NCBI GenBank assembly: GCA_023053575.1
Contig: JAKZAP010000004.1
Location: 5,933,572 to 5,997,571, forward strand
Reading direction: 5' to 3'
DNA length: 64,000 nt
Origin: Branchinecta lynchi
Lineage: Eukaryota; Arthropoda; Branchiopoda; Anostraca; Branchinectidae
Position 1 is the first letter of the stretch. Each line of letters opens with the position of its first letter. The translations under genes and the position numbers were made by a program. A model generated the notes under the pieces. The model was not told the DNA's origin. It searched no databases and saw only the letters and a program-made list of their open reading frames with translations. Of this stretch, positions 11,061 through 22,539 are shown in pieces.

Positions 11061-11460
11061 CTGTTTGTGGGACCACAGAAAAACACCTTATGCCAAAAGC
11101 TAGATATATATACCCAGTGTTTGGCATGGGCTATCCCAAATCTGGGGTTTGTGGTAGACTGCCTCACCCCCCACAGTGCCCGGATCCAGTTTGATTTATA
11201 CAGGGATTTATTTGTCCTGATCCTTCTAATTCCACCCACAAGATGTCTGGCTCTCCCCCCCCCCCCCCCAATCATCAGGTCTAAGCCTCGTTTTTGTTGC
11301 ATGCTGCAGGTCCACTTCTCGGCCGATTCCGGACTGATTCTTTCCACATCCGTTTTTGTACTGCAGTGCTTCCGAGGAAGACGGCAGCGCTTCTCGAGAA
11401 TCACGAGCCTCGTTTTTGTTGTATGCTGCAGGTCCACTTCTCGGCCGATTCTATAAAATT
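11060..11460. repeat. Short direct duplications (GCCTCGTTTTTGTTG phrase)
   Basis: The segment CCTCGTTTTTGTTG.ATGCTGCAGGTCCACTTCTCGGCCGATTC occurs at about 11287-11330 and again at 11408-11452, and TCCACATCCGTTTTTGTACTGCAGTGCTT..GAGGAAGACGGCAGCG occurs at 11342 and 11736. 11100-11190 resembles the TTTGGCAT...CCCGGATCCAG text at 15300-15790. Confidence 0.6.
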
Positions 11461-11961
11461 TTATTCTATGTTTTAACTATTAAAGGATCCCTCGCACTAC
11501 TTACTCTTCATCTTGCAGTATTTTAAAATATTTGAATACTTTAAATCTAGGCTGTGCTTTCAACAAATAACCCAGGTTTTGTCTGTTTTAAGCCTTTTCC
11601 GAGCGAGAATAAACAGTATTCCCCGATTCAATGTGTCTTTACCGGGTACGCCAACCTTTTCCGACTAATTTTTATCGACATTTAATTAGAATTGTCGTAT
11701 ACATCTTCTAAATATCGGTTTCGACCGAATTCTCCACATCCGTTTTTGTACTGCAGTGCTTTCGAGGAAGACGGCAGCGATTCTCGAGAATCACGGACTT
11801 GCCCACCGACCAAGTCCGTGCTTCCCTGCAAGGTGCTGCAGCGCTGCCGCTTCAACCAAGAAGAAAGTGAATCCAAAAACGCATATTGTGCAAAAGCAAA
11901 GAAGTGCTGCAGCAGCGATGCGGCAGCACTATAGCAACAAAAACGAGGCTCTAGTCTGAAC

Positions 11962-12076
11962 CAGTGTTGTGCCAAGTACTTCTAATTTTTACTTAAGTAC
12001 CAAGTACTCCAGGAAATTTGTATTTAAGTATAAGTATTAAGTACTTTTCAAAAAATCTACTTAAGTAACAAGTTTC
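11962..12076 (+). repeat. AAGTACTT-rich end of a DNA element (host of a retrotransposon insertion)
   Basis: Begins CAGTGTTGTGCCAAGTACTT, which looks like a hAT-type terminal repeat (CAGTGTTG), and continues as a run of ACTTAAGTA / AAGTACTT words. Matching text (AAGTACTTTGAAAAAGTACTT, CTTAAGTACTCAAGTATTT) resumes at about 13957, after the retrotransposon. The opposite terminus was not found. Confidence 0.45.
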
Positions 12077-13092
12077 TCTCGAGGAGAGAAAATAAGAGTG
12101 GATTACCCCAGGGTGCTATCCTTAGCCCCCTTCTCTTTATCATTCATACTTGTGAGATTTCGATTCCCAGTGACGTACAGCTTGGAATGTTCGCGGACGA
12201 CCTCGGCACTTGGATGAGAGGTAAAAACCCCCTAGAAGTCTTCTCGAAACTCCAAGATGCACTAACAAAAATCCTCCACTGTTCAGAAGCACACTCACTC
12301 CCAATATCAGCTGCCAAATCTAAAGCTATGGTCTTTCATAGACTGAAAGTAGTGAACTTACCCCCACTAAAGATCGCAAGTCAGCCAATCCTGTATGTCC
12401 AAGAGACAACCCTTCTCGGATTAACCCTTGACCCGAAAATGACCTGGCAGCCACAGGTCTCAAAGATCCGCTCAGACTGCTTGAAGCGAATCCTAATCAT
12501 GAAGAGACTGGCAGGGTCCACTTGGGGCTCTTCCCCCAGGACGATGATCCAATTCTACAAAGGATACATTCGATCTAAAATAGAGTATGGCCTCATGCTC
12601 TACAGCCAATGTCCAAAAAACTGCATGACATCGCTAGAAACGACCCAAAACGTGGCAATCAGGATCGCGTATGGCCTCGACAAACACACCCCACTTCAAA
12701 TGCTGAGGCAAATCTCTGGCCTGCCAACCCTGGAAGAAAGAGCGTCAGTGCAGCTTATAAAATACTACTCCAAGATCCAGTTCTACGGCCCATCCCACAT
12801 CGTCTACCAAACAGTAATGACTTCGAACCAGTCCCATCGGCAGCTATCTACCATGCAACCAACATGGCACAAATTCACGGACCTTGTACCAGAGTGGAAA
12901 AACTGCAAATCTAAATCTGACCCCTTTACGCGGACCCCACCATGGGAGTTCGTTCAACCTACAATACACCTCCAACTTCTACCATCGAAGAAAGTAAACC
13001 ACTCGGACATCACAGTCAAACAGACATTCCTCCACAAAATGTTCAAGCGAATTCCAAAATCACTTACGAGTATACACCGACGGATCGGTTAA
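12077..13092 (+). pseudogene. I-type non-LTR retrotransposon, truncated reverse transcriptase
   Basis: The reading frame enters at GLPQGAILSP (RT motif preceding the active site), then MFADDLGTW at 12187 (catalytic FADD box), the RT thumb and connection up to about residue 300. It is 5'-truncated inside the RT: endonuclease, ORF1 and RT motif A are absent. It is clearly related to the copy at 39687-43457 (shared KYYSKIQ.YG, AIRVA.GL, EFYK-like and LEETVQN-like phrases). A frameshift near 13045-13055 separates it from the RNase H part. Flanked on both sides by AAGTACTT-rich sequence into which it appears to have inserted. Confidence 0.85.
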
Positions 13093-13864
13093 AGACAACA
13101 AAGCTGGCGCAGCAGCATCAATCCCAGCCTATAACCTCCTAATGAGCAAGCGAATAACAGACGGTTCATCAGTATTAACTGCAGAACTAGCGGCCATTAA
13201 CACAGCATTGGAGGTACTTGTCCGCATACCACCGGATTCAAAACAAGTGATCTTTCTGACGGATTCAAAATCATCCCTTCATTTAATAAAACAGATCCAC
13301 AGAAGGTGTGAAGACACTGACCTGGAGAAGCTTCGCGACAATCTACTTCTGCTTCAAGAAGACGGCACAAAATGCACTTTTCATCATATTCCAAGCCACA
13401 AAGGAATTGCTCAAAACGAAGTCGTGGACAAACTGGCAGGGAAATCCATCGAAGGAAACGCGCAAGGCCCAGTGCAGCTAACTACCATTAGAGACATACT
13501 TCGAAGGAGACTACCCGTTCGAACAACAAGAACAATCCATGCACCGTTTAAGGACAGACAATCGATATCCCTTTACTTCAGGTTGAAATCGGCCGCTACC
13601 CTAATGAACAAGGCTCTGTTCGAATGGGGACTCCACCACACCCCCCGCTGCAGACTCTGCAACTCCCATGACGAAACTCCCCAACACCTGCTGTTTGAAT
13701 GCCCGAAGAACTCCAGTGGAAGAGACAACATCACCCTTTTCTGCGAGAGAAACAGAATCCATCACAGCTTCGAAAGCATAAGAACAACTCCGTTGTCCAA
13801 AGCCCAAGAAAGAATCATCTACAGTGAAATGATCAAGATTCTCCGACCAATTGAAGTCATTTAG
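13050..13864 (+). pseudogene. I-type non-LTR retrotransposon, RNase H domain and C-terminal zinc finger
   Basis: In a different frame from the RT part, the translation has YTDGSVKDNKAG, TAELAAINTALEVL, FLTDSKSSLHLI and NEVVDKLAGK, that is, the D-E-D-D residues of RNase HI are all present. It ends with CRLCNSHDETPQHLLFECPKN, a CCHC-like finger common at the C-terminus of I-clade ORF2. The stop is TAG at 13862. Short 3' UTR to about 13955, without an obvious poly(A) tail. Only the frameshift separates this from the thumb domain; the protein cannot be made as one chain. Confidence 0.85.
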
Positions 13865-14099
13865 TGCGAAGGCAGTAAACCAATCGAAGCAACAGGAAGG
13901 CGGAAGGGGAGCTGCAGAACAGTGGAACCCAACGCCATATTTTGAAGGAAGGACGGAAGTACTTTGAAAAAGTACTTCAATGCTTAAGTACTCAAGTATT
14001 TAGGTAGGCTTATTATGGTACATTTGCAAAAAATTCCCTGATCAAAAGATCAAAACCAAACAACACTTAGTTCCCATGTCAGGGGATGCATCAAATCAA

Positions 14100-14480
14100 G
14101 TTTTTGGGATTCCAAAACGCAGTGACAGGACACCTATATAACTAAGCGTTTCTGTTTCTGCCTGTCTGTTTGCATGATAACCATCAAATGAGTTAGGTAG
14201 GATATCTTGTTCGAACTTGGTGTGCAGTTCCTTTGCATCAAAAGTAAAGGTCATTTGTGGATGGTATTGTAGCCCTACATTTAGGGGTGGGGGTTTCAAC
14301 TTCAAGCTAAGATTTGATCCATGCGTGGGACACAAACTGAATCCCCATCGTTTGTTCTGGCCCAGAAAATTAGTTCGCACTGAGTTCGGCTCAAAGAAAA
14401 GATTTCTGTTGTGCTAATAGTTTATTGATCAAGTATGGGCCTATAGAATTCTTGAATCAAGATACTAGGTCAGGCTGACA
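14100..14480 (-). repeat. GGGATCCC-terminus family, old partial copy
   Basis: Starts TTTTTGGGATTCCAAAACGC, then GCCTGTCTGTTTGCATGATAACC, GAACTTGGTGTG and TACATTTAGGGGTGGGGGTT, in the same order as the other copies but diverged. The far end fades near CATGCTGACTCTG. Confidence 0.6.
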
Positions 14481-16327
14481 TGCTGACTCTGTCTATTTGA
14501 TGAAATGTTGTGCTTTGTCGATACTTCAGATCTAAGTCCGATCAAAAACGGAAATTCCGTAGGCTTCGCTTTAATAATCATAACTCATTTATTTCCTTAA
14601 TAACATTTAAACTGTTAGCTGCGGATCGTCAACATAATAAATTACGAATCACAACTGATATATTTTGACAGTTAAAATTACGAATAAAGTAAGGCACAAA
14701 GGAAGATAAATACCTTACGGTTGAGTTTATGGGGGGTTGAAGAAGCCGTGGCTTGTCAGTGTTAGCTAGTCTTCCCGTTGTGTTTGGTCTGGTCTGGTCT
14801 GGACTTTCAAAGTCTGGGAAAATAGTCCGGTGCTGGTCAGAAGTTAAACATTTTTTTCCAAAGTTCATCTTCAGTTGATGCCTCCTATCCGCAAGGGTCA
14901 GCAACTGAAGACATTGCAAGTTATACTGTCATTCAGGTTGTGAATTGAGCCAACAAAAAAGTTTGCCATGCAGCTTGTTGAAAGCACAGAGAACATTAAA
15001 ACCAAACATAGAAACAGGCTGACTGTAAAAAGTGTTGCTGTTAATGACGTCGAGCCGAGATTCGACCAAATATGTATATGTCACAACACATGGGGTATGC
15101 AATCTTTTTGAACCTTGATTAGGGGTAGCGGTACGGAAAAGGTTGGGAACAACTGGCCTAAGGGATCTGGTTAAGGGACTGAGTTGAGATGAATTACATT
15201 TTCGCCATATGGCAGAGACCGGAAGTATATATTACCCAATTTTCTGGATGAAGAAGTAACACAAATATTTCCTCTTTGTGATTTCACCGAAACATTTTGT
15301 CTTGTTCTAAACATGAAATGTATGGTTGACAGGCCCGGATCCAGGAGTTTATTGCAGGGGGGGGGATCCCCGCCGGTTGGACCTATGCCAACTAACAATA
15401 AGACAAGAACATACATCAGAGGTTTAGAACAAAACGACAACACATTCATGATCTGTCACGGTTGTCCCAAAGCGAGCATCTTTCCATCAGTGGGTGGGAT
15501 CTTCCATAAAATTTAAGAACTGGAAAATAATGGAAACACAATTTACAGTTTGAACATATTTGATATCTTGTCAGATGGTAACCTAACCCTGACCTACCTC
15601 AATAGAAAGGAGTTCTGATTGGTTGATTTTTTTGCTTCACTCAAATCATCAATATTTTACTGGGTTACGGTATCCAGCACCTGGCATAGCCTAGTGTATC
15701 CAGCGTTAGGCATAGGGTATGCCAAACGCTAGACATATCCGGCGTTTGGCATAGGGTATCCAAAAATCAGGGGTTTGTGGTTGACTGATTGGATCTGCCT
15801 TGGATATAGCAAGCTGTTAACGGTTGTCTGTGAGAAGTTTTTCCATCAGAAAAAAATGGTTAGGCTGCGTAAATTGTTTCCCTGTTTTCTCTACAAGTCA
15901 ATGGGTCTCGGAAATGGCTTGATACAGCCACAAACGTGGGTTATTTGTTGAAGGCATAGCCTAGTTTTAATGTACTGAGATATTTTAAATACTGTAGAAT
16001 AGTAGTGTTGAAAATGACAGTAAATGGTAAATAGTGCGAGGTGTCCTTGAATGGCTTTAAATAAAAACTAATTAAAAAAACAGGTTAAAAAGGAAACCAT
16101 GACTTCACCTTATCTTGTCAATATTTTATAAAAAGGTAAACATTCCTTGCATTTTCTTTGGCTAGTAAATTCAGCCTTGACAGAACATTCAAAATTGCTA
16201 TTTGTTGTCTTTTCTGTTTCATTAGTAAAGTAAGAACCGTACGTCCGTAGGGTTGGGATGGCACTGTCTATCGTTCCCATATCTGGGAATCGGTACTCCA
16301 AACGGTATTGTTCCCCGTTTGTCGCGG
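14480..16327. other. No gene recognised; old repeats
   Basis: 15570-15790 carries a repeat shared with 10130-10390 (CTGATTGGTTGATTT, TTTGGCATAGGGTATCC). 15356-15365 is a G run next to GGATCCCCGCCGG. The remaining sequence shows nothing that I can name. Confidence 0.4.
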
Positions 16328-17755
16328 AATCGATGAACGTGTCCGAAAGCTCCGAAACGAACGAAAATGCTGATTAATTCAGCATTTTATGCAGCATTTC
16401 GCTTTTGGACTTAAATTTTCTCTCAATTAATGCAGCATTAATTCAGCATAAAAATTTATCGACAAACTCAGCAAGAATGCTAAATTTTATGCTGAATTTC
16501 GAAGTAGAAACTGGGGAGAACGTGATTCTCTCAGAACTTGTCCGAAAGCTTTTTAATGTTGTAAATGCTGCATTTAATGCTGCATATTTATTTATCTTTG
16601 TCCGAAAGCTGTTACCTTTATTTCTTCTTTGACACTTCTGCAGTACCGAAATTTAAGTTGGCAAAAAGAAGAAGAAAAAAAGATTTAGCTATATAAAGGA
16701 CGACTTCGTAAAGTTTTTCGCAAAGAATACTCCGTAAAGTTTGTCGCCGCTCAGACGGGAAATCAACCTAGATTAGATTACGAACATTTTTACTGATAAT
16801 TAGCTCTAGAAAGAAAGAGATTCTAGAGGCGTATTCTCGCCGTTCCCCGAGGACTCCAGGTGAGGAGTCCCCGCGTTTTTGTCTGTCCCGGGAACTTATT
16901 CCCCGTATTCTCGCGAGTCCCCACGGACGGGGAATGCTCCGATTATCATCACCATCACCAAGAAGGAGTCCCTTTCAGATTCGGAGGGGAATCAATTTTT
17001 GCTGGTGTTGGTGCAATGTAAAATTAACTAAAAACAGTCAGAACAAACAAAACCAACAATAAAGTGGATCCAGACTAATTTCGTCAATTGCAATTTTTTT
17101 TTTTCGAACGAAATCCATTTTGGAAGCATTCCCCGTGTTCTCGCTGTTTCTGGACGTGGAGTCCGCGTGGACTGACTCCCTCTATTCTCGCCATTCCCTT
17201 TCCGCCATTCGACAAAGGCGAGAATACGCCTTAGGAATATACTAGGAGAATCGCCGTGCTCCCCAGTTTCTTCTTGAAAATTCAGCATAAAATTTAGCAT
17301 CTTTGCTGAATTTTTCGATGAATTTTATGCTGAACTAATGCTGCATTAACTGAGCAAAAACTTAAGTCCGAGAGCATAAATGCTGCATAAAATCCTGAAG
17401 TAATTCAGTGATTTTCGTTTGTTTCGGAGCTTTCGGAGACGTTCTCAGTCTTTTCGGCGGCAAACATAACAAATTCAAAAAGACAACTGACAATTTGGCA
17501 AACATTCCAAATTCTAAGACAACTGGCGATCATGGCCAACGAAGAAAGGAAAGAAAAGAAGGTTGGATATCAGTAGTTGGTCTATTTTGTCAGCTTTATA
17601 CAGCTAATTCTTTTCTCTTCTTCTTCTTCCTGACTTACATATTGGTATTCTAGAAGTGTCAGAGAAGAAAAAAAGGTAACAGCTTTGGGACAAAAAAGAA
17701 AAGAAAATGCAGCATTAATATAGCATTTACAGCACCAAAAAGCTTTCGGACACGT
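16328..17755. repeat. Composite inverted repeats rich in GCAT/AATTCAGC words
   Basis: 16328-16535 (GTCCGAAAGCTCCGAAACGA, AATGCTGATTAATTCAGCAT) is reverse-complemented at 17245-17450, and 16540-16650 (CCGAAAGCTGTTACCTTTAT) is reverse-complemented at 17645-17755. The order of the two right-hand blocks is swapped relative to a simple palindrome, so the unit has been rearranged. A MITE (16827-17232) lies between the arms. Confidence 0.6.
16827..17232. mobile_element. MITE with TIR AGGCGTATTCTCGCC, full copy
   Basis: Left end AGGCGTATTCTCGCCGTTCC and right end GGCGAGAATACGCCTT form inverted repeats about 16-20 bp long. Second-level palindromes (GGACTCC..GGAGTCC, GGGGAATGCTCC) fill the interior, together with GATTATCATCACCATCA and AATAAAGTGGATCC. 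Further copies: 17848-18235, 28668-28918, 31137-31326, 33150-33432, 34835-35253, 35397-35825. No ORF; non-autonomous DNA transposon. Confidence 0.7.
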
Positions 17756-17847
17756 TCGATGTGTCAGGAGCTAATTTTCCCCGACAGATCGGGGAATCTA
17801 CTTGCCCAGGGCTAATCTTCCCCGCCAAGTCAACGACCAAGTCTTTC

Positions 17848-18235
17848 GTCCTAAGGCGTATTCTCGCCTTTCCCCCGAGGACTCCTCGGGGAATCAACGG
17901 GAATGGCAAGAATAAAGGGAGTCACCCCACGCGTACTCCGCGTCCGGAAAACAACGAGAGCAAGGGTAATGCTTCCAAAATGAATTTTCTTCTAAATATA
18001 AATATGTAGTTGATGAAAACTGCCTGGAACCACTTTATTTTTGGTTTTGCTTATTCTGATTGTTTTAATTAATTTTACATTCCACCAAAACCAGAAAAAA
18101 TTGACTCCCCTCTGAATCTGAAATGGAGTCCTTTCTGATGATGGTGATGATAATCGGAGCATTCCCCTTCCGAGGGGACTCGCGAGAATACGCGGAGTGA
18201 GTCCCCAGGACAAACAAAAACGCTGGGACTCTTCA
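17848..18235. mobile_element. MITE with TIR AGGCGTATTCTCGCC, copy lacking its right terminus
   Basis: Begins TAAGGCGTATTCTCGCCTTT at the left and shows the full interior (GATGATGGTGATGATAATCG, ATTCCCCTTCCGAGGGGACT). The final inverted repeat is replaced by unrelated sequence after GGACTCTTCAAGTGG. Confidence 0.65.
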
Positions 18236-18689
18236 AGTGGAAGTGTAACCTGTGTACCTGCGTGTAACCACGGTCTACTCCGGCGGCACGCAGGTCTTCA
18301 GAGTCGCACTGGAGAAAACCAACGTGTCCCCGTTTTTGCACCGATGCGAAAAATGAACCTAATAGTGGGCACATGATTAAGATTTCCCGGCCGGTTTTTT
18401 CACCTTCATCATCAAGCTGAAAAAATCTCAACTTTATAGTATGGAAGTGATGGTGGTGTTCGTGTGTTCGCACTTTAAATGATAAATACAATTTGAAAAT
18501 ATGGTAGCTTGCTAGGAGAAGGTAGACGGGAAATATTTAGAATATTGGTGACTCCTCAGAGCGAAAATACGCCTCTATTATTCAGCGATGACGTGGATTG
18601 AAAAAAATGTGTCAAAATTGACCACATTCACTGAATTTACTCCATAATATCTCTGTAGAAAGAATGCACCATACCCGACGAAAACGGAC

Positions 18690-19200
18690 GGGATGGTAAC
18701 GAAACAATTTAACATTAGGAAGTACAGGACTTTCGACTTTGAGACTAAATTACCGGTCTTTGATAGCCAATTTGAGCCAGTAGTTTCCAGGATCGTTAAT
18801 TTGGCTCCTTCTTGTTGGAATAATATAACTTTACTAAATGTGTGTTCTTTTTTTTTATCAGAGCTTCAAGGCGTCAAGTTTTGCAAGCAAAGACGAAGTC
18901 TTGTCCTATTGTTCAATTTTGACACATTTGTTCAAATCCGAGTCATCGCCGACCAATAGAACGGCTTTGAACAGAACAAGCTTTGAAGCCTTCAAACTTT
19001 CATAAAAAAAAAAGAGTTTGCACAGAGAGTAGAACGTAGAGAGTAGAGAGAGTAGCAAAAGTTTGATTATATCAATCGAAGAAGCCAGAATAACAATCCT
19101 GCAATTTGCTGGCTCAAAGGGGCTATCAAAGACAGGTAATTTAGTCTCAAAGTCGAAATTTCTATACCTCGTAATGTTGAATTTTTTTCTGACGTTCCCC
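18690..19200. mobile_element. Foldback element with about 85-bp inverted repeats
   Basis: 18703-18785 (AACATTAGGAAGTACAGG, GACTTTGAGACTAAATTACC, TTTGATAGCCAATTTGAGCC) is reverse-complemented at 19098-19190 (GGCTCAAAGGGGCTATCAAA, GGTAATTTAGTCTCAAAGTC, CCTCGTAATGTTG). The centre contains a second, weaker palindrome (CTTCAAGGCGTCAAG / CTTTGAAGCCTTCAA). No transposase. Confidence 0.6.
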
Positions 19201-19248
19201 TGATGATGGTGTAGAAATATCCGCTTTTCAGTTAGGGTGCAGTCTCTC

Positions 19249-19965
19249 TACTGATTTTGTTGAGTCGAGGTCGGGAAATCCAAATGCCAGGGGCCAATGT
19301 TTCCCGACATGCTAATAATTAATTTTGAAATCGGGGAACCGAAGTGTGAGGGGCCAATGTTCCCCGACATGCAAATATTGATTTTGTTGAGTTGAGGTCG
19401 GGGAATCCAAATGCCAGGGGATAATGTTCTCTCATAATCAAATAATCGATTTTGAGTTCGGGAATCCAAGTGCCAGGGGCTAATGTTCCCTGGTAAGCAA
19501 TAATGGTTTTAGAGGTCGGGGAATCGAAGTCTGAGGGGCTAATGTTCCCAGATAAGCAATTATGGTTTTTGAGGCCGGGGAATCGAAGTGTCCAGATATA
19601 ATATTCCCTCATAATCAAATAATCGATTTTGAGATCGGGGAATCGAACTGTGGGGTTCTAATGTTCTCTCACAATCAAATAATCGATTTTGAGTTCGGGA
19701 ATCCAGGTGCCAGGGGCTGATGTTCCCTGATAAGCAATAATGGTTTTAGAGGTCGGGGAATCGAAGTCTGAGGGGCCAATGTTCCCTCATAATCAAATAA
19801 TCGATTTTGAGGTCGGGGAATCCAGGTGCAGGGGCTAATGTTCCCCGATAAGCAATTATGGTTTTTGAGGTCGGGGAATCGAAGCGTCATCGGCTAGTGT
19901 TCCCCGACACGCAAACACTGATTTTGCTGAGTTGAGGTGGGGGAATCCAAGTGCCAGGCCGTTCG
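19249..19965. repeat. Tandem array, 59-60 bp unit, about 12 copies
   Basis: The unit is approximately GATTTTGAG.TCGGGGAATC + GAAGTGCCAGGGGCTAATG + TTCCCCGATAAGCAATAAT. CGGGGAA and TTCCCCG within each unit are complementary, so each repeat can fold. Spacing between successive AATGTT words is 60 bp for most units, with one of 67. Related single units appear at 17761-17830 and 35262-35395. Confidence 0.85.
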
Positions 19966-20576
19966 ATTATGCGGTAAAATCAGCTCTGGATGCTTCGATT
20001 CGGGGGACATTAGCCCCTTACTTCGATAGACTACGGAACGATAGACTCTGCCTGTTGGGGCTACTGATTTTTTTTTAGCTGTACTAGACATACGTCTAAA
20101 AATATGCTTCCCAGGAAAAAATGTACCAGACTCCACAAAAATCGGCAGAAAGGAGTGCTGAGTACCAAACGTGAGGTAAATTAGTTCTGAGAAACCTGTG
20201 TAACTAGGAGCTGGAAAGTCACACAAAATTTGCCAGAAAGGAAAGGCGGTCCTTGAGCCATACTGAGAAAGAAATGCTTTTTCCGAGTAGTCCCTGAAGC
20301 CGCGCCGCGTCGCGCCAAAAATTTATTGGCGTGTGCTCTATTTTTAGCATTTTTCAAGGTATTTTTGCAATTTTCCGACAAAATTTTGCATCCCAACACC
20401 CCCACCCAAAAAAAATTTTAAAAATGTCGGCGTTATTACTTATTATGTTATTAGCCTTCGGTTCGAGTGCGATATAGCGATCGTATTGGCGGTCCCTTTG
20501 TCTCATTTTTGCTAGTTCGGGCACTTCCACGTAAGCTTCATAAAGCTTATGAAGGACCCAGATAAATTCTCAGCGA
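19966..20576. other. No gene recognised
   Basis: Unassigned sequence after the 60-bp array. 20463-20560 is a reversed fragment of the GAAACTTGG-type repeat end (GCGATCG, TTTGCTAGTTCGGGCACTTC). Confidence 0.4.
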
Positions 20577-22292
20577 ACAAGACCAAAGGTTTCGATGGGA
20601 TCCCAAAAATTCAATATCTGATCCAGACAACTGGGTCTTGTCTTAGCCAGATCCATTCTTCGCCAGACTCCTTGAACATTTTTACAATTAAAATTCAGAA
20701 ACAGATTAAGGCCAAATAGCTAATCACCTGAGAAAACCAAGTTCAGATTTGGATTCAGCATGTGTGTTTAACCCTATAAGTCATATCTGTTTCGACGTAA
20801 ACTTCCTGCCACTTCTGCCAATTTCCCGGTTCCGGCCGAACTCCATAACTACTTGTCCGGCGAAAAAAGAAAGCTCAAAGACGAAATCAGGGTATCTTCT
20901 TTCCCCAGTAATGAACATCTAATCCACTTCAAATAGAAATTTAGCTTATAACAAATTTTCCGATTCCAGCCGGATTCCGGTCGAACTATATGTCCGGGTA
21001 AAATATGATTGTCATACAGGGACTCAGCATCTCTTCTTACCCCTAAATCGCTTATCTAATTGTTAAGAGGATGGACGAATCGAGGCGAAGTTTACTGAAG
21101 ATAAGGCTCCTGGGGTGTGGGCTGAAGACATTCTGACACCGTAGGTGCCCACTAGCCCCAGGACCAGTCAGGAAACCGGACAAAAGAGACAAGGGAAAGT
21201 CTCAGGGAATTCTATAGCTCAGCCGTAGTCAATCCAGAAATCCCTAATCAAGCTGGTTCACCCATCCTAGCGAAGCTGGAATTCACATATCCAGTCAAGC
21301 CCGAGGCCTACTAGCCGAGATGGACCATAACGTCTATAGTTAATTTATCTCATGTAAATCATGTACAAGAGCGTGACACATATAATATAGCACTAATGGG
21401 TCCCTAATTAAATATATAAACTGGTCCTTACCATAAATTATAATACAGAGTAACTGAGGTCTTGCTCCGACCAAGGATGAAAGAGAACTCTCCTCGCTGC
21501 GGATTCATTCCGTAGCCAAAATACTTAGAATGAAATGGATCAAAGCCTGACCTCGGATTAGCGAGCAGCTAACTGAAGCTAGGATAAAGACCGAGTGACC
21601 TATTGTCACGATGCCGGGAAATTAATGATGGTGATGGAAACCGAAGAGATATATAGAAAAGTAGGCGATAGATGGAGGGAATAACTAGGAGGACTATTGC
21701 AGAGCAAAGTGCTATGGGATGTCTCCATAACATAATCAACTAGAAATAAAACTTTGACTTCCAACAGTTTTCCGGTTTTGGCCGGATTCCGGACGAACTA
21801 CATGTCCGGGTAGAAACTTGTTTTCACATAAGTGTTCAGCATGTCTTCTTGCCCTAAATCGAACATCTAATCAACTCCAAATAAAACTTTTAATTTTGAC
21901 AAACTTTCCGGTTTGGGCCGGATTCCGGTCGAAATACTTGTCCGTCGAGAAAACAGTTTTCACCATCGTCTTCGGCATGTCTTCCTACCTCTAAATCGAA
22001 CATTTAATCAACTTCAAATAAAACTTTTACTTTCAACAAACTTTCCGGTTTGGGCCGGATTCTGGGCGAAATACTTGTCCGTCGAGAAAATAGTTTTCAC
22101 CGTCGTCTTCAGCATGTCTTCCTACCCCTAAATCGAACATCTAATCAATTTCAAATAAAACTTTTACTTTCAACAAACTTTCCGGTTTGGGCCGGATTCC
22201 GGGCGAAATACTTGTCCGTCGAAAAAATAATTTTCACCATCGTCTTCAGCATGTCTTCCTACCCCTAAATCGAACATCTAATCAACTTCAAA
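20577..22292 (+). repeat. GGGATCCC-terminus family, left part of a split copy with 137-bp internal repeats
   Basis: Left terminus ACAAGACCAAAGGTTTCGAT followed by GGGATCCC. From about 21760 to 22290 the body is a tandem array of about 137-bp units: TTTCCGGTTTGGGCCGGATTC, TACTTGTCCGTCGAGAAAA, TTTTCACC.TCGTCTTC.GCAT, CTAAATCGAACATCTAATCA, AATAAAACTTTTACTTTCAAC. A 670-bp unrelated insertion sits at 21062-21733, and the Helentron-like element interrupts the next unit at 22292. The right part resumes at 26632 within the same unit. Confidence 0.8.
21062..21733. mobile_element. Unidentified 0.67 kb insertion inside the GGGATCCC-family copy
   Basis: The host unit (CTTATCTAAT | ATCAACTAGAAATAAAAC) is interrupted here, with TAAT on both sides as a possible target duplication. 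The inserted sequence has no significant ORF and no inverted repeat that I can see; I do not recognise it. Confidence 0.45.
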
Positions 22293-22296
22293 CTAG

Positions 22297-22387
22297 ACCT
22301 ACGTTGCCCGGGCAACGTGAAGTGTTGCGGCAACCTTTGTCCGGCTTCGCCGGCTAAAGTGTTGCGAGAGCAACACTTTGGTTTTGT
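22297..22387. repeat. Cluster of three hairpins at the 3' end of the Helentron-like element
   Basis: ACGTTGCCCGGGCAACGT (22301-22318), TCCGGCTTCGCCGG (22340-22353) and AAGTGTTGCGAGAGCAACACTT (22357-22378) are each near-perfect palindromes. Hairpins just inside the 3' end serve as rolling-circle terminators in Helitrons. Confidence 0.65.
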
Positions 22388-22539
22388 TTCTTCGCTGTCG
22401 GTTAAATGCTGAAATTGTCAACTTATCGAAGCTTTTAAAACGGTATGTTCTAAAAAGAATAATCACATAATCAAAAGCTGTTCTTTAGCGTTGTAAAACC
22501 AACAACAAAACAATATCGGAAGAAGGCTATCCGTAACGT

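Noticed and set aside
19249..19965. Regular 60-bp repeats that could suggest a CRISPR-like array
   Set aside because: The whole unit is repeated, with no constant repeat plus variable spacer, and the context is a eukaryotic genome. It is a minisatellite.
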